A stretch of 64,000 bases of DNA from CAZGXI01 sp964529715 (GTDB taxonomy: Bacteria > Chloroflexota > Anaerolineae > Aggregatilineales > Ch27): contig CAZGXI010000001.1 in assembly GCA_964529715.1 (NCBI GenBank), positions 186,001 through 250,000 of the forward strand. The letters are read 5' to 3'. Below, piece after piece: positions 7,634-16,504 of this stretch. Position 1 is the first letter of the stretch; each line of letters opens with the position of its first letter. The notes under the pieces are model-generated. The model searched no databases and was not told where the DNA came from. It saw nothing but the letters and a program-made list of their open reading frames with translations. The position numbers and the translations under genes are program-made.

Positions 7634-9199
7634 CTACGGGTTAACCGTAACCGTGATCGGGGTGTCGATGGTCTGGTTGTTGGTCGTCACCACGCGCAGC
7701 ACATAGGTCGTGGTAGCCGCCGGGCACTCCTGCTGCGAGCCGGTCCCCGTGACGCCCACTCCCTGGTAGTACACCGCACTGACCCCCTCGACCGCCCAAG
7801 ATAACGTGACGCATTGCCCCGCCGTGATGGAGTTCGCCGTCGTGGTGAAGGAGATGCGGTAGCCGCCAATGACGGTGATCGTCACCGTTTGGGTGGTGCT
7901 CTGGCCGTTCATCAGCGTGACGGTCAGGTTATAGGTCGTGGTCACAGACGGACACACTTGCTGCGAGCCGGTGCCCGCCACTCCCTGGCCCTGATAGTAC
8001 ACGGCGCTGACGCCCTGCACATTCCAGAACAGCGTGGCGCACTCGCCCAGGTTGATGGTGTAACGATCCGCCGTGAACGAGATCGATGTGGCGGGCGTGG
8101 GCGTGGGCAGCGGCGTGGCGGTGGCTATCGGCGTGGGTGTGGGCGGGGCCGGGAAGATGGTCAGGCTGCTACACGGGCCACTCGCTTGCACCACGCTGGC
8201 CGAAATCCAGCCCTGACGACCGTTGAGGTCGATCACGAACCACGAGCCGTCGGCACTGCGCCCGACCACCGGGGCCGACGAGCCACGCGGCAACGCGCCC
8301 ACGATGTCATAGACCGTGCCGGGGCCGCGCCGGACGTTCGCCTGCGTCCCGCTGGTGACGAGGCATGTGGCAGGCGTGGCAGTCACGACCGCCGGCGCCG
8401 GCAGTGTCGGCTGCACCTGGGCCGGTGGCTGGGCTTGTTGCGCCACACCCTGACTGATCAGCAGCGAAACCGTTCCCTCCGCGCCCTCGCCGGGGGCCAC
8501 CAGCAGCACTTCGTAAAGGGAATCGGTGGGGGCAACTGTCAGGCTGGCGACCTCAACACCATCGCCGCCGACCGTTGCCAGCAATGCGCCTGCGCCATCG
8601 TAAACCTGCGCCAGGAAGACGAAGGCGGGATCGACTGGCTCCAGCGCCGAAACAACCAAGGTGGTCGGAGCGGTCGGGCTGCCGTCGAAGAAGAAGACCT
8701 GCGCGGGATCGCCTGGCAGCAAGTCCGCCGTCATGGGAATGCCTGGCGTCAACACCGGCCCCTCTACCGCCGCACGCCCGTTCAGGCGCAATACAAACTC
8801 GCCCGGCGTGCCGTTGGATTCCGTGATCAATAACGAATACAGCCCATTCTGTGGCAGCCGGTATGACAGGCGCACCTCGCCGACATCCTCACCGCCAAAG
8901 GGATCCGACGCACCGGCAATCAACGGCTCCTGCTGCGGACCCAACAGACTCACGCTCAGCGCCATATCTGGGTCAATAGCAATGGTATGGACCGTGATCA
9001 CATCGCCTTCGGCGCCGCTAAAGCCGTAGATGACGAACGGCGTCTGGGCGCTGATGCTGTCTACCACCGTCTGGCCGTAGCCGATCACACCGCCCTGGGC
9101 CAGCGCCGTCGGAGCCGGCAACAGGCCAGCAGCCAGCAGCACGAGCGCCAACAGCGCGCCCCCGATCAGGATGAAACGGCTTCTGTGGATATAACGCAT
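7634..9199 (-). CDS. secreted protein with SH3b and two Ig-like repeats
   Basis: 521 residues from the ATG at 9199, chosen because AAGGAGGG lies just upstream and a signal peptide starts at once (hydrophobic core LIGGALLALVLLAAGLLPA, cleavage after TALAQ). Residues about 40-270 form two beta-rich modules resembling pre-peptidase C-terminal domains. A bacterial SH3b domain with NVRRGPGTVYDIVGALPRG and GRQGWISASVV follows at about 300-365. A Pro/Thr linker (PTPIATATPLPTPTPA) leads to two ~75-residue Ig-like repeats that share the motif GVSAVYYQG and end in TVTVNP-like strands. Such proteins are usually surface-anchored or adhesive; no enzyme motif is visible. It is convergent with the bactofilin-like gene. 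Confidence 0.85.
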   Translation of the reverse strand: MRYIHRSRFILIGGALLALVLLAAGLLPAPTALAQGGVIGYGQTVVDSISAQTPFVIYGFSGAEGDVITVHTIAIDPDMALSVSLLGPQQEPLIAGASDPFGGEDVGEVRLSYRLPQNGLYSLLITESNGTPGEFVLRLNGRAAVEGPVLTPGIPMTADLLPGDPAQVFFFDGSPTAPTTLVVSALEPVDPAFVFLAQVYDGAGALLATVGGDGVEVASLTVAPTDSLYEVLLVAPGEGAEGTVSLLISQGVAQQAQPPAQVQPTLPAPAVVTATPATCLVTSGTQANVRRGPGTVYDIVGALPRGSSAPVVGRSADGSWFVIDLNGRQGWISASVVQASGPCSSLTIFPAPPTPTPIATATPLPTPTPATSISFTADRYTINLGECATLFWNVQGVSAVYYQGQGVAGTGSQQVCPSVTTTYNLTVTLMNGQSTTQTVTITVIGGYRISFTTTANSITAGQCVTLSWAVEGVSAVYYQGVGVTGTGSQQECPAATTTYVLRVVTTNNQTIDTPITVTVNP

Positions 9200-9336
9200 G
9201 ATAGCCCTCCTTGTGTTGCATACTCTTCCGGTCAAAATCGCTATCGTTAAAGGCTGCGGGAATGATTTCTCATCCCTTATTTTAACGACAAAATACGCAA
9301 AAATAAGCAACATTTCGGCCCACTGGCTCGATAGCC

Positions 9337-11637
9337 TCATTCGATGGCAAAGCGCAGCAGAGCCGCCGTTCTATCAGGCGCAGGTTGCCCACCTACCTGC
9401 ACCGGCATCCGTTCGCCGCTATCCTGGCGATAAAAGCCCAGCGCAAGCGTGTATTCCCCCGGCAGCAGGTCGGCAGGCAGGGTGAAGGTCCACGAATCCG
9501 CCACCCGCTCCCTCACCGACCATGCCCAGGTCGGATAGCCTCCCGCACGTGGCACGCCATCCGCCAGCGCCGCCGCCGAAGACGGGCCGATCAGGTGCAC
9601 GAACTGCGTCCAGTCGTCAGGCGTTTCCCCCGTCACATCCCACAACAGGTCCAGGCGAACCGTCTCCCCGGCTGCCAATGTTCCCTGCACGGCGTAGCCT
9701 GCCAGGTCCGCGAAGCCAGGAAAGGTGATGTCTGCCGGAGCAAGTTCACCCGCGACCATGTTCGCCATATCCCCCGCCGGACTGACAACTTGAGCGATAA
9801 ACGGGAATGCCACCATCGTCCCATCTGGCCGTGTCGCCTGCCAGTCGAAGTCCTGCGTGCGCGCATCCAGCAGCGCCACCAGCACGTCATACACTTGCCC
9901 CGACAGCGGGGTCTGTTCAATGCGGATGTCCACGTCCTCGCACCAGCGATCCCCCGCCCGCCACTGGCTGCTGTCATAATGTCCCAGCCCATGCACACTC
10001 GTCCGATCTGCCAGGATCGCCCCATCCCGCACCAGCTTGACTGAGTACGCGGCCAGGCGGTCCGTCGGCTGGAGCACTTCCCAGCACAACGTGATCCGAT
10101 GCAGGCCGCCCGCACGGATGGCGACATCAGGCTGGCGATAGCCCAGCAGGCGGATGGTGTCGTCGAAATTGAGCGGTTCACCTTGCAGCGCAGGCAGGTC
10201 GTCCGAAGACAGCAAGCGCGGCGGTGCGTAGGCTTGCACGATGGCCACTGGGGCCAGGATCAGCCCGGCGCACAGCGCCAGCCCGACCGCGTACAGCCGG
10301 ATCGGGCGATCCAGCCAGGGGAAACGCCGCGCCAGCAGCCACAGCCCGCCCGTCACCGCGATCACCAGCGCCGCGTGCGCCGGGTACAGCAACCGCCCCG
10401 GAATGAACAGGATTTCTTGCAGCCAGCGGATCAGCCCGGCCAACAGCGGCAGGATAACCGCGACCAGCACAATCGCCTGCTCGACCCGGCTGCCGGAAAA
10501 GCCGCTTAACCGCAAAGGACGCGAAGATCGCAAAGATTCGAGGGCTTTTTCCTGGCGTCCTTCGCGTGCTTTGCGCTGAAGGCTGGCAGCATACCCGCCC
10601 GCCGCCAGCAGCAGGATGCTCCCCAATAACGTGTACGTAAGCGGGTTCAGCAGCACCAACGTGCCCAGCAGTCCCCAGTAAGTCAGGTAGACCCAGGGCA
10701 GCCAGGGGATGAATTCCGCCGGGGTGAGCAGAGGATCGTGGTAAAAGCCGGGGATGTGGTGTGTGCCAAAGCCGAACGGGTCGTCGTAGTTAGCTGCGCC
10801 GTAAAGCGCCCAGGGACCGAACAGCAAGATCATCGGCAGGCCGACCCACAGCCCGTTGAGGATCAGCCGTCTGAACGGCAGGCGGCGGCGATGGGCATCC
10901 AGTAGCACCGCCACCCCCACCCCCGGCGCGACCAGCAGCGCGCTCACCTTCGCCAGCCCGGCCAGCGCCAGCAGCACCCCGACCACAAGCAGCCGGGCCG
11001 GAGTCGCACCGCGCCGCAGCAGGACGAGACTTTGCCACAGGGCCAGGGTCGCCAAAGCCACACACGCCGCGTCGTTGTTAAAATAGGCGTGGATGTGGAT
11101 CATCGTCGGCGTGAAGGCGAACAAAGCCGTCGCCGCCAGCGCCCACTTCTCGCTGGAAAAAACCTCCCGCGCCGCGCCGTAAGCGCCGATCACCGCCAGC
11201 GCGCCCCAGGCGATCATCGTCAGCCGCAGCACGCGCACGGCGTTGATGATGTCTGCGCGGGAAAGGCCGCGTTCATCTGCGCCGTGCAGATAGAAGTTCA
11301 TGTTGTCGGCGCGGTTCCACAGGTTTGCCGCTGTGTACCAGGGATTTTTCACGCTTTCCAGATAGCGTGTCACCGCGTCGCCGTCCAGCGGCGGCAGGTT
11401 CAACAGGCGCAGCGGCAGGCCCGCCAGCCAGTACACCAGCGGCGGCTGGCCGCTTTCGCGCTGGGTGCTGTTGGTGAGAAAGGCCGCCCGGTCTGGCAGG
11501 CGGTTTTCGGCCCGGAGCAGTTCCACGTAGTTGAGGTGCAAGTGTTCTTCGGGGAATTCCAGCGGCGGCAAAACGGCCTGATGGATCAGCATCCCCAGCA
11601 TGAATAGCACCAACAACAGCCCAAAGCGGCGATTCAC
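9337..11637 (-). CDS. GT39-like (GT-C) membrane glycosyltransferase with C-terminal beta-domain
   Basis: About 766 residues. The first membrane helix is followed by PPLEFPEEHLHLNY, matching the first-loop acidic motif of ArnT/PMT-type enzymes that use polyprenyl-phosphate sugars. Ten or more membrane segments extend to about residue 480. A soluble C-terminal part with ITLCWEVLQPTDRLAAYSV and repeated W/D strands looks like two beta-sandwich modules. I chose the GTG at 11637 because the open frame upstream (ATG at 11703 or further) runs through a palindrome of the dispersed family and a likely promoter. A 77-bp inverted repeat is inserted in frame at 10506-10582, adding about 25 Arg/Lys/Ser-rich residues between two membrane segments. 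Substrate unknown. Confidence 0.8.
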   Translation of the reverse strand: MNRRFGLLLVLFMLGMLIHQAVLPPLEFPEEHLHLNYVELLRAENRLPDRAAFLTNSTQRESGQPPLVYWLAGLPLRLLNLPPLDGDAVTRYLESVKNPWYTAANLWNRADNMNFYLHGADERGLSRADIINAVRVLRLTMIAWGALAVIGAYGAAREVFSSEKWALAATALFAFTPTMIHIHAYFNNDAACVALATLALWQSLVLLRRGATPARLLVVGVLLALAGLAKVSALLVAPGVGVAVLLDAHRRRLPFRRLILNGLWVGLPMILLFGPWALYGAANYDDPFGFGTHHIPGFYHDPLLTPAEFIPWLPWVYLTYWGLLGTLVLLNPLTYTLLGSILLLAAGGYAASLQRKAREGRQEKALESLRSSRPLRLSGFSGSRVEQAIVLVAVILPLLAGLIRWLQEILFIPGRLLYPAHAALVIAVTGGLWLLARRFPWLDRPIRLYAVGLALCAGLILAPVAIVQAYAPPRLLSSDDLPALQGEPLNFDDTIRLLGYRQPDVAIRAGGLHRITLCWEVLQPTDRLAAYSVKLVRDGAILADRTSVHGLGHYDSSQWRAGDRWCEDVDIRIEQTPLSGQVYDVLVALLDARTQDFDWQATRPDGTMVAFPFIAQVVSPAGDMANMVAGELAPADITFPGFADLAGYAVQGTLAAGETVRLDLLWDVTGETPDDWTQFVHLIGPSSAAALADGVPRAGGYPTWAWSVRERVADSWTFTLPADLLPGEYTLALGFYRQDSGERMPVQVGGQPAPDRTAALLRFAIE
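10506..10582. repeat. inverted-repeat element inserted in frame in the GT39 gene
   Basis: The left arm (10506-10535) contains CCGCAAAGGACGCGAAGATC and the right arm (10555-10582) contains CCTTCGCGTGCTTTGCGCTG. The arms pair over about 19 bp with three mismatches around a 19-nt spacer. The translated stretch is a basic, Ser-rich insert unlike the hydrophobic context on both sides. This is the look of a small mobile palindromic element that kept the frame. Confidence 0.65.
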
Positions 11638-11672
11638 GGGCAGCCTCGTCGGATTGCGCCAGCCAAAACACA

Positions 11673-11694
11673 GGGGCGACTGTTCCGTCGCCCC
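11673..11694. repeat. palindrome, copy 2 of the GTAGGG..CCCTAC family (degenerate)
   Basis: GGGGCGAC (11673-11680), 6-nt centre TGTTCC, GTCGCCCC (11687-11694). It lies just upstream of the likely start of the GT39 gene. Confidence 0.55.
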
Positions 11695-11752
11695 CCAGAG
11701 CATAAGATAGCACCACTGCCTTCCCCCGACAAGCGCACTCTCGGCCAGGATT

Positions 11753-11781
11753 TTGTAGCCACACAGGATCGGGCTTATACT
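11753..11781 (+). promoter_or_regulatory. sigma-70 type promoter of the heme A synthase gene
   Basis: TTGTAG (11753-11758), a 17-nt spacer, TATACT (11776-11781). The ATG is 43 nt downstream. Confidence 0.6.
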
Positions 11782-11823
11782 TCTGTTATCCGAGCAGATC
11801 GTCATCCGTGAGGGGAAAAGACC

Positions 11824-12750
11824 ATGTCCGCTGCCGATTCTGTGCGTCCCGGTTTTCGCCGCCTGGCCGCCGTGACCGCCGCGCTGATCTACCTGCTCAT
11901 CGTCGTGGGCGGGATCGTGCGCGTCACGGGGTCAGGGCTGGGCTGCCCGGACTGGCCGCTGTGCTACGGGCAGGTGCTGCCGCCACCTGAGATCGAGGCG
12001 ATCATCGAGTTCAGCCATCGCTTCGTGGCGGGCGTAGGCGGGCTGTTCATCCTGGCGACCGCCTTCTACGCCTGGCGCGACTACCGCCGCATCCGCTGGA
12101 TCAGCGTTCCGGCGCTGGCCGTGATCGTCCTGCTGGCGATCCAGGTGCCGCTGGGCGCGGTGGTCGTGCTCACGGAACTGGAGCCGCTGTCGGTGGCCAT
12201 ACACCTGGGCATGGCGCTGTTGATCTTCGCCTGCGCGCTGGCCGTCGTGGTGGCGGCTTACCGTCCTGCTGGACTGGCGGGCGATACCCTGCCGCCGCAT
12301 TTTTTACGCCTGCTGGTCGCGGGCGCAGTGGTGCTGTTCCTGCTGGTGACAACCGGCGCGATTGTGGTGGGCGAAGGCGCGTCGTTTTCCTGCCCAGACT
12401 GGCCGCTGTGCAACGGCAGCCTGTTCCCGCCAGCAGATGCCCCCCTACCGGTGATCCTGCACCTGCTGCACCGCTACACCGTGATCGTTAGCGGGCTGGT
12501 ACTGGCGCTGGCGATAGTCCATGCCGTATACGCGCGGCGCGAGATGCCGGGCCTGTATCGCTGGGCGCTGCTGCTGGGTGTGCTCTTTCTGGCGCAGGCG
12601 GGCATCGGCGCGGTGAAAATCTGGACGCATCTGGCGACCTTCTGGCGCGTGCTGCACCTGGCGACGGCAGCGGGCGTGTGGGCAACGCTGATTATCATGG
12701 CGACGCTGGGTTACTTCCGCCAGCGGGCCGCCATCGCACCGCACGCCTGA
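11824..12750 (+). CDS. ctaA: heme A synthase, COX15/CtaA family
   Basis: 308-residue integral membrane protein that oxidises the C8 methyl of heme O to make heme A for aa3-type cytochrome oxidases. It shows the family's two-fold repeat: each half has a Cys pair next to a membrane helix (GSGLGCPDWPLCYG at about 38-51 and SFSCPDWPLCNG at about 188-199). Heme-ligand His residues are visible in FSHRFVAGVGG and LLHRYTVIVSG, with further His in VAIHLGMAL and RVLHLAT. Eight membrane segments fit the family. The ATG at 11824 has GAGGGG upstream. It implies an aerobic respiratory chain with heme A. The oxidase genes are not in the window. Confidence 0.93.
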   Translation: MSAADSVRPGFRRLAAVTAALIYLLIVVGGIVRVTGSGLGCPDWPLCYGQVLPPPEIEAIIEFSHRFVAGVGGLFILATAFYAWRDYRRIRWISVPALAVIVLLAIQVPLGAVVVLTELEPLSVAIHLGMALLIFACALAVVVAAYRPAGLAGDTLPPHFLRLLVAGAVVLFLLVTTGAIVVGEGASFSCPDWPLCNGSLFPPADAPLPVILHLLHRYTVIVSGLVLALAIVHAVYARREMPGLYRWALLLGVLFLAQAGIGAVKIWTHLATFWRVLHLATAAGVWATLIIMATLGYFRQRAAIAPHA

Positions 12751-12786
12751 GCGCGTGAAATCCCCCAACCAAGACAGGCTGACGCG

Positions 12787-14502
12787 ATGTTTCGCCCTGC
12801 CCTGACCCTGCTCGCCCTGCTGGCCCTGGCCGCGTGTAATTTTGCGCCCACCCAGACCCCGCTACCTCCTTCGGTCACTCCTGTAACGGTGGCACCCACC
12901 GATACTGAGGTAGCCATTCAAACCGCCTCGGCGCAGGTCGAGGCGATCCTGGCGCATCTGACCCCGCTAGAGCGCGTGGGGCAGATGTTTATGGTCGGCT
13001 TCACCGCCGGCGAACCCGACCCCGCCGCCCTGGTCGAACGCACTCGCGCGGGCGGTGTTGTGCTGTTCGAGCAAAACGTGGGCACGCCCCAGGAGACAGC
13101 CGCCCTGGTCAACCGCTTGCAAGCAGCCGCGTTGGAAGCAACGGGCATCCCCCTGCTCGTCGCTACCGATCAGGAGGGCGGCGTCGTGGCGCAACTGCGG
13201 CGTGGTTTCACCTACTGGCCAAATGCGATGGCCGTCGCTGCGACGGGCAACCTGGACATAGCGGAGCGAGTCGGGGCGGGCATCGCCGAAGAACTGCGCG
13301 CGGTGGGGATCAGCATGAACCTCGCCCCGGTGGTAGACGTGGTGGACAACCCGGCCAACACCGTGATCGGCGTGCGGTCGTTCGGCTCCAACCCCGGCGC
13401 AGTGGCGGCCTTCGGACAGGCCACACTGCGCGGCTTTCACAGCATGGGCGTGATCGCCGTCGCCGAGCACTTCCCCGGACACGGCTCCGTCGCCCAAGAC
13501 AGCCGCACCACCCGGCCCGTCGATGCTCGTTCGCGCGCCGAGATCGACGCGACGCTGGCCCCGTTCGCCGCCCTGATCGCCGACGGGATAGACGCCGTGC
13601 TGCTGGCGCACGTGGTCTATCCCGCGCTGAGCGATGACGGGCTGCCCGCCACCTTCAGCCCGACCATCGCCACCGATCTGCTACGCGGACAGCTTGGATT
13701 TCAGGGCGTGATCGTCTCCGACGCGCCGGGCATGGATGCCGTGTTGGAGCAGTACAGCGTCGAAGAGGCAGCGCAGCGGGCGATCCTGGCGGGCGCGGAC
13801 ATGCTCATCCTCAGCCAGAACATCTCGGCGGAGCAGCAGGCCGCCGCCGTACAGCATGTCGTTACGCTGGTCGAGGCAGGCGAGATCAGCCCGGCGCGCA
13901 TCGACGCCTCCGCACGGCGCATCCTCAGCCTCAAGGAACGCTACGGCCTGCTGGCCTGGGAGCCTATCGCCCCACAGGGAATCGCCTTCCACCTGAGCGC
14001 GCACCAGACCTTGAGCTACGAGGCAGCGGCCTATGCCGTCACGCTGCTGCGCGATCAGGCGGGTCTGCTGCCGCTCGATCCCAATCGGGCGGTGACGGTA
14101 ATCTACCCGTTAGATTTCTTCGGCGTGCCAGACATCTTCCGCGTGTACGATCCCGATGTGCGCGCCATCGGTGTCACCTACGCCGTCTCCCAGGCGGAGC
14201 GCAGCCAGGCCCTGGCCGCCGCCGAGGAAGGCGAGCAGATCGTGATGCTGACCCTCGACGTGAGCCGCTTCCCCGGCCAGGGTGAACTGGTCCGCGCCCT
14301 ACCTGCCGGACGAACGGTCGTCGCCGCGATCCGCTCGCCGTTCGACGTGCTGGCTTTTCCCGGCGTGAATGCCTACCTGTTGACCTATAGCGGCAACGAC
14401 TATGCGCTGGACGCCCTGGCGCGCGTGCTGTACGGTCAGCTGGGGGCGCAAGGCCGCCTGCCGGTGGAAATTTCTGGGGCCACCCTTGGTAACGATAGGT
14501 GA
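12787..14502 (+). CDS. GH3 family beta-N-acetylhexosaminidase-like lipoprotein
   Basis: 571 residues. The N-terminus is a lipoprotein signal (LLALLALAAC, lipid on Cys17) followed by a Thr/Pro-rich tether. The GH3 TIM barrel runs from about residue 55 to 385, with GQMFMVGF, LVATDQEGG, the substrate loop HFPGHG, and the nucleophile Asp in VIVSDAPGMDAV. A second alpha/beta domain occupies about 400-565. In NagZ-type enzymes HFPGHG is followed by DSH, whose His assists catalysis; here the loop reads DSRTTRP, so that His is Arg. The enzyme may act on muropeptides or other GlcNAc glycans outside the membrane, but the changed residue makes activity uncertain. It starts 36 nt after ctaA. Confidence 0.88.
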   Translation: MFRPALTLLALLALAACNFAPTQTPLPPSVTPVTVAPTDTEVAIQTASAQVEAILAHLTPLERVGQMFMVGFTAGEPDPAALVERTRAGGVVLFEQNVGTPQETAALVNRLQAAALEATGIPLLVATDQEGGVVAQLRRGFTYWPNAMAVAATGNLDIAERVGAGIAEELRAVGISMNLAPVVDVVDNPANTVIGVRSFGSNPGAVAAFGQATLRGFHSMGVIAVAEHFPGHGSVAQDSRTTRPVDARSRAEIDATLAPFAALIADGIDAVLLAHVVYPALSDDGLPATFSPTIATDLLRGQLGFQGVIVSDAPGMDAVLEQYSVEEAAQRAILAGADMLILSQNISAEQQAAAVQHVVTLVEAGEISPARIDASARRILSLKERYGLLAWEPIAPQGIAFHLSAHQTLSYEAAAYAVTLLRDQAGLLPLDPNRAVTVIYPLDFFGVPDIFRVYDPDVRAIGVTYAVSQAERSQALAAAEEGEQIVMLTLDVSRFPGQGELVRALPAGRTVVAAIRSPFDVLAFPGVNAYLLTYSGNDYALDALARVLYGQLGAQGRLPVEISGATLGNDR

Positions 14503-14537
14503 TTGGCAAAGAATGCCCAACCCGGCAAATTCGCCAC

Positions 14538-14566
14538 GCTTCCTTGCGCCCTTTGCAGTGAAGCGG
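14538..14566. repeat. partial copy of the CGCAAAGG/CCTTTGCG repeat
   Basis: CTTCCTTGCGCCCTTTGCAG followed by TGAAGCGG resembles the right arm of the inverted repeat at 10555-10582. It lies in the 184-bp spacer between the GH3 gene and the HEAT-repeat gene. Only one arm is present. The rest of the spacer shows no gene. Confidence 0.4.
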
Positions 14567-14686
14567 TTTTTGTTTTTACAACACGAAAATGTCTCCCGCG
14601 CGGCTGCTTTTCTCAAACACCAACTTGCCGTATCATAAGCGCAGGGCGCGCGCCGGGCGCGACGGTGTGGTGAGAGGGACAGCTGC

Positions 14687-15991
14687 ATGAGTTACGAGCT
14701 GCTGCAAAATCTGGCCGATCAACTGGAAGACGAAAATCCCCGTGTCCGCCTGCGGGCCGTGCGGCGGCTGGGCGCTCTGGCCGATCCGAGCACCATCCCT
14801 GCGCTGAGCAACGTCTACCGCAATGAGGAAGAGACGCCCGCCGTGCGCAAGGCCGCTGCCGAGGCGCTGGGGGTCTTCCGTGCTATGCAAGAAGCCCTGG
14901 CGCGCAACGAAAACGTCGAAATCCCGGACCCTGCGACCGTCAAAGAGCCGCGCTTTTCGCCGGAGACGCTCAAGCGGCTGCTGAGCATCCTGACCGTGCT
15001 GATGGTCTTGCTGTGGGTGGTCAATGCAGTGGTGGCCGTGCTGGCGCCGGCGGGCGGTGGAACGCCCGTTGCCGCCGGGCCGAACAGCGACGACCTGCGG
15101 GTCGAACTCGAACGGCGCTACGCCCAGACCAACGCCGACGTGCAGAATCAACGTCTGGCCTGGATGCAGTTGGCCGCAACAGGGCAGCTCAAGTGCGACC
15201 TGCCCGCGCCCGTCTCGACCACCTTGCCCGCATTGATGATCGACCCGAACGCCTTCCCGCTGCTCTATCAGGCCAACTTGGCCCTGGCCGAAGCTGCCAC
15301 GCGCCTGACGCTCGCCGCGAATAACTGGGTGCTCGGCTGTAACCGGCCCGAACTCACCCCGCCGGCGGAGGAGAACCTAACCCTCGTGGACCAGGCCGCA
15401 CAGCAAGTGGTGCAGGCACGCGCCTGGCTGGATCAGGCTGCCGCGAGCGCGCTGCCGGCGAACCCAACTACACCGCCCGATGCCCAGCCGACTGTTCCCC
15501 CGGCAGGCGAGGAAACGCTAGAGACGCCGCCCCCTCCGCCAGACACCCCTCCCATCACCACACCGCTGGCCCTGAGCATCGAGACCTATCGCACGTACAT
15601 TCTGGACATGCGCAGCCGGGTTGACAACATGATGAGCGCACGCGGGACGGTCACGTTGCTGACGCAGTATTGGGCCGACGTGCGCACCACCGGACAATCG
15701 TTCGGGTGCAGCCAGCCCTTCAACGTGCAGGAATTGACCGACTACAACGCCGTCGGCGCGGATGTGGCGGCGCTCGAACCGCGCCTGATGGAAATCCAGT
15801 CCCGCCTGAACATCGGCTTTGCCCTGACGCGCGACTCGCTGGCAAACTTTCAGCAGGGCTGCACCACGCGCGACTTCAGCATCCTGCTCTCGGTCGGCGA
15901 GCAGCGCATCCAGGGGGCGGCCAACGCCTTTAACCAGGCAGCTCAACTGCTGGATCAGTTACAGGCAGATGTTACCAGGAGTGGGTTGTGA
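14687..15991 (+). CDS. HEAT-repeat protein with one membrane anchor
   Basis: 434 residues. The first ~65 residues contain two HEAT/armadillo-like helical repeats (NPRVRLRAVRRLGALADPST and TPAVRKAAAEALGVF). A single membrane segment lies near 98-122 (SILTVLMVLLWVVNAVVAVL). The long C-terminal part carries a Pro-rich linker (about 260-290) and helical stretches with isolated Cys residues (LKCDLP, LGCNRP, FGCSQP, QGCTT) that would form disulfides if outside the cell. The topology suggests cytosolic HEAT repeats and an external helical domain. Function not recognised. The ATG at 14687 has GAGAGGGA upstream. The next gene overlaps its stop and has a similar helical Cys pattern. Confidence 0.78.
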   Translation: MSYELLQNLADQLEDENPRVRLRAVRRLGALADPSTIPALSNVYRNEEETPAVRKAAAEALGVFRAMQEALARNENVEIPDPATVKEPRFSPETLKRLLSILTVLMVLLWVVNAVVAVLAPAGGGTPVAAGPNSDDLRVELERRYAQTNADVQNQRLAWMQLAATGQLKCDLPAPVSTTLPALMIDPNAFPLLYQANLALAEAATRLTLAANNWVLGCNRPELTPPAEENLTLVDQAAQQVVQARAWLDQAAASALPANPTTPPDAQPTVPPAGEETLETPPPPPDTPPITTPLALSIETYRTYILDMRSRVDNMMSARGTVTLLTQYWADVRTTGQSFGCSQPFNVQELTDYNAVGADVAALEPRLMEIQSRLNIGFALTRDSLANFQQGCTTRDFSILLSVGEQRIQGAANAFNQAAQLLDQLQADVTRSGL

Positions 15992-16497
15992 ACCCGCCCC
16001 CAGAACCGCCGGCCCCTGGTCTACTTCGCCACTGGCGGTGCTGCGTGCTGCCGGGCGTGGGGTTGGTCCTATGCCTCTGCGTGAGCCTGCTAGTTGCCGT
16101 CGTCGTCAATCGGGTGCTGCCTCCTGCCGACGAAACCACGCTCCGCAACGCCCTGAACGCCCGGCTGGAAGAGGCGCGCAGTACATGGCAATCCTTAAGC
16201 GCGTTGTGGGGTCGCCTGGAAGCCGGGGAAGCGATCCGGTGCGGCGATGTGGCGGTGACACGCCCCTACTTCCTGGCGTGGCGCGACTCCGAACGGGCTG
16301 CTTATCCGGCGCTGGCAGAACAGGCCGACCGCCTGAACGCCGCCATCAGCAATCTGCACGCCGCTGCCGACGCCTGGACCGCCGCCTGTCAGAGCGGGCA
16401 GACCGGGATCGCGCCGGGCGCAGCAGCCGGGGCGCGCGCCGCCCTAGACCGCGCCGCCGATGCGCTCGACGCCGTCAGTCAGGCGTCCGAATTCTGA
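15988..16497 (+). CDS. hypothetical single-pass membrane protein
   Basis: 169 residues, starting GTG at 15988 and overlapping the previous stop by 4 nt (translational coupling). After a short Pro-rich start there is one membrane segment (CCVLPGVGLVLCLCVSLLVA), then a helical extracytoplasmic domain with RCGD and AACQSG cysteines. The domain resembles the C-terminal part of the upstream HEAT protein in helix length and in one-Cys-per-helix pattern, which suggests a partner or a duplicated domain. No family recognised. Confidence 0.7.
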   Translation: MNPPPEPPAPGLLRHWRCCVLPGVGLVLCLCVSLLVAVVVNRVLPPADETTLRNALNARLEEARSTWQSLSALWGRLEAGEAIRCGDVAVTRPYFLAWRDSERAAYPALAEQADRLNAAISNLHAAADAWTAACQSGQTGIAPGAAAGARAALDRAADALDAVSQASEF

Positions 16498-16504
16498 GGG
16501 CCAG

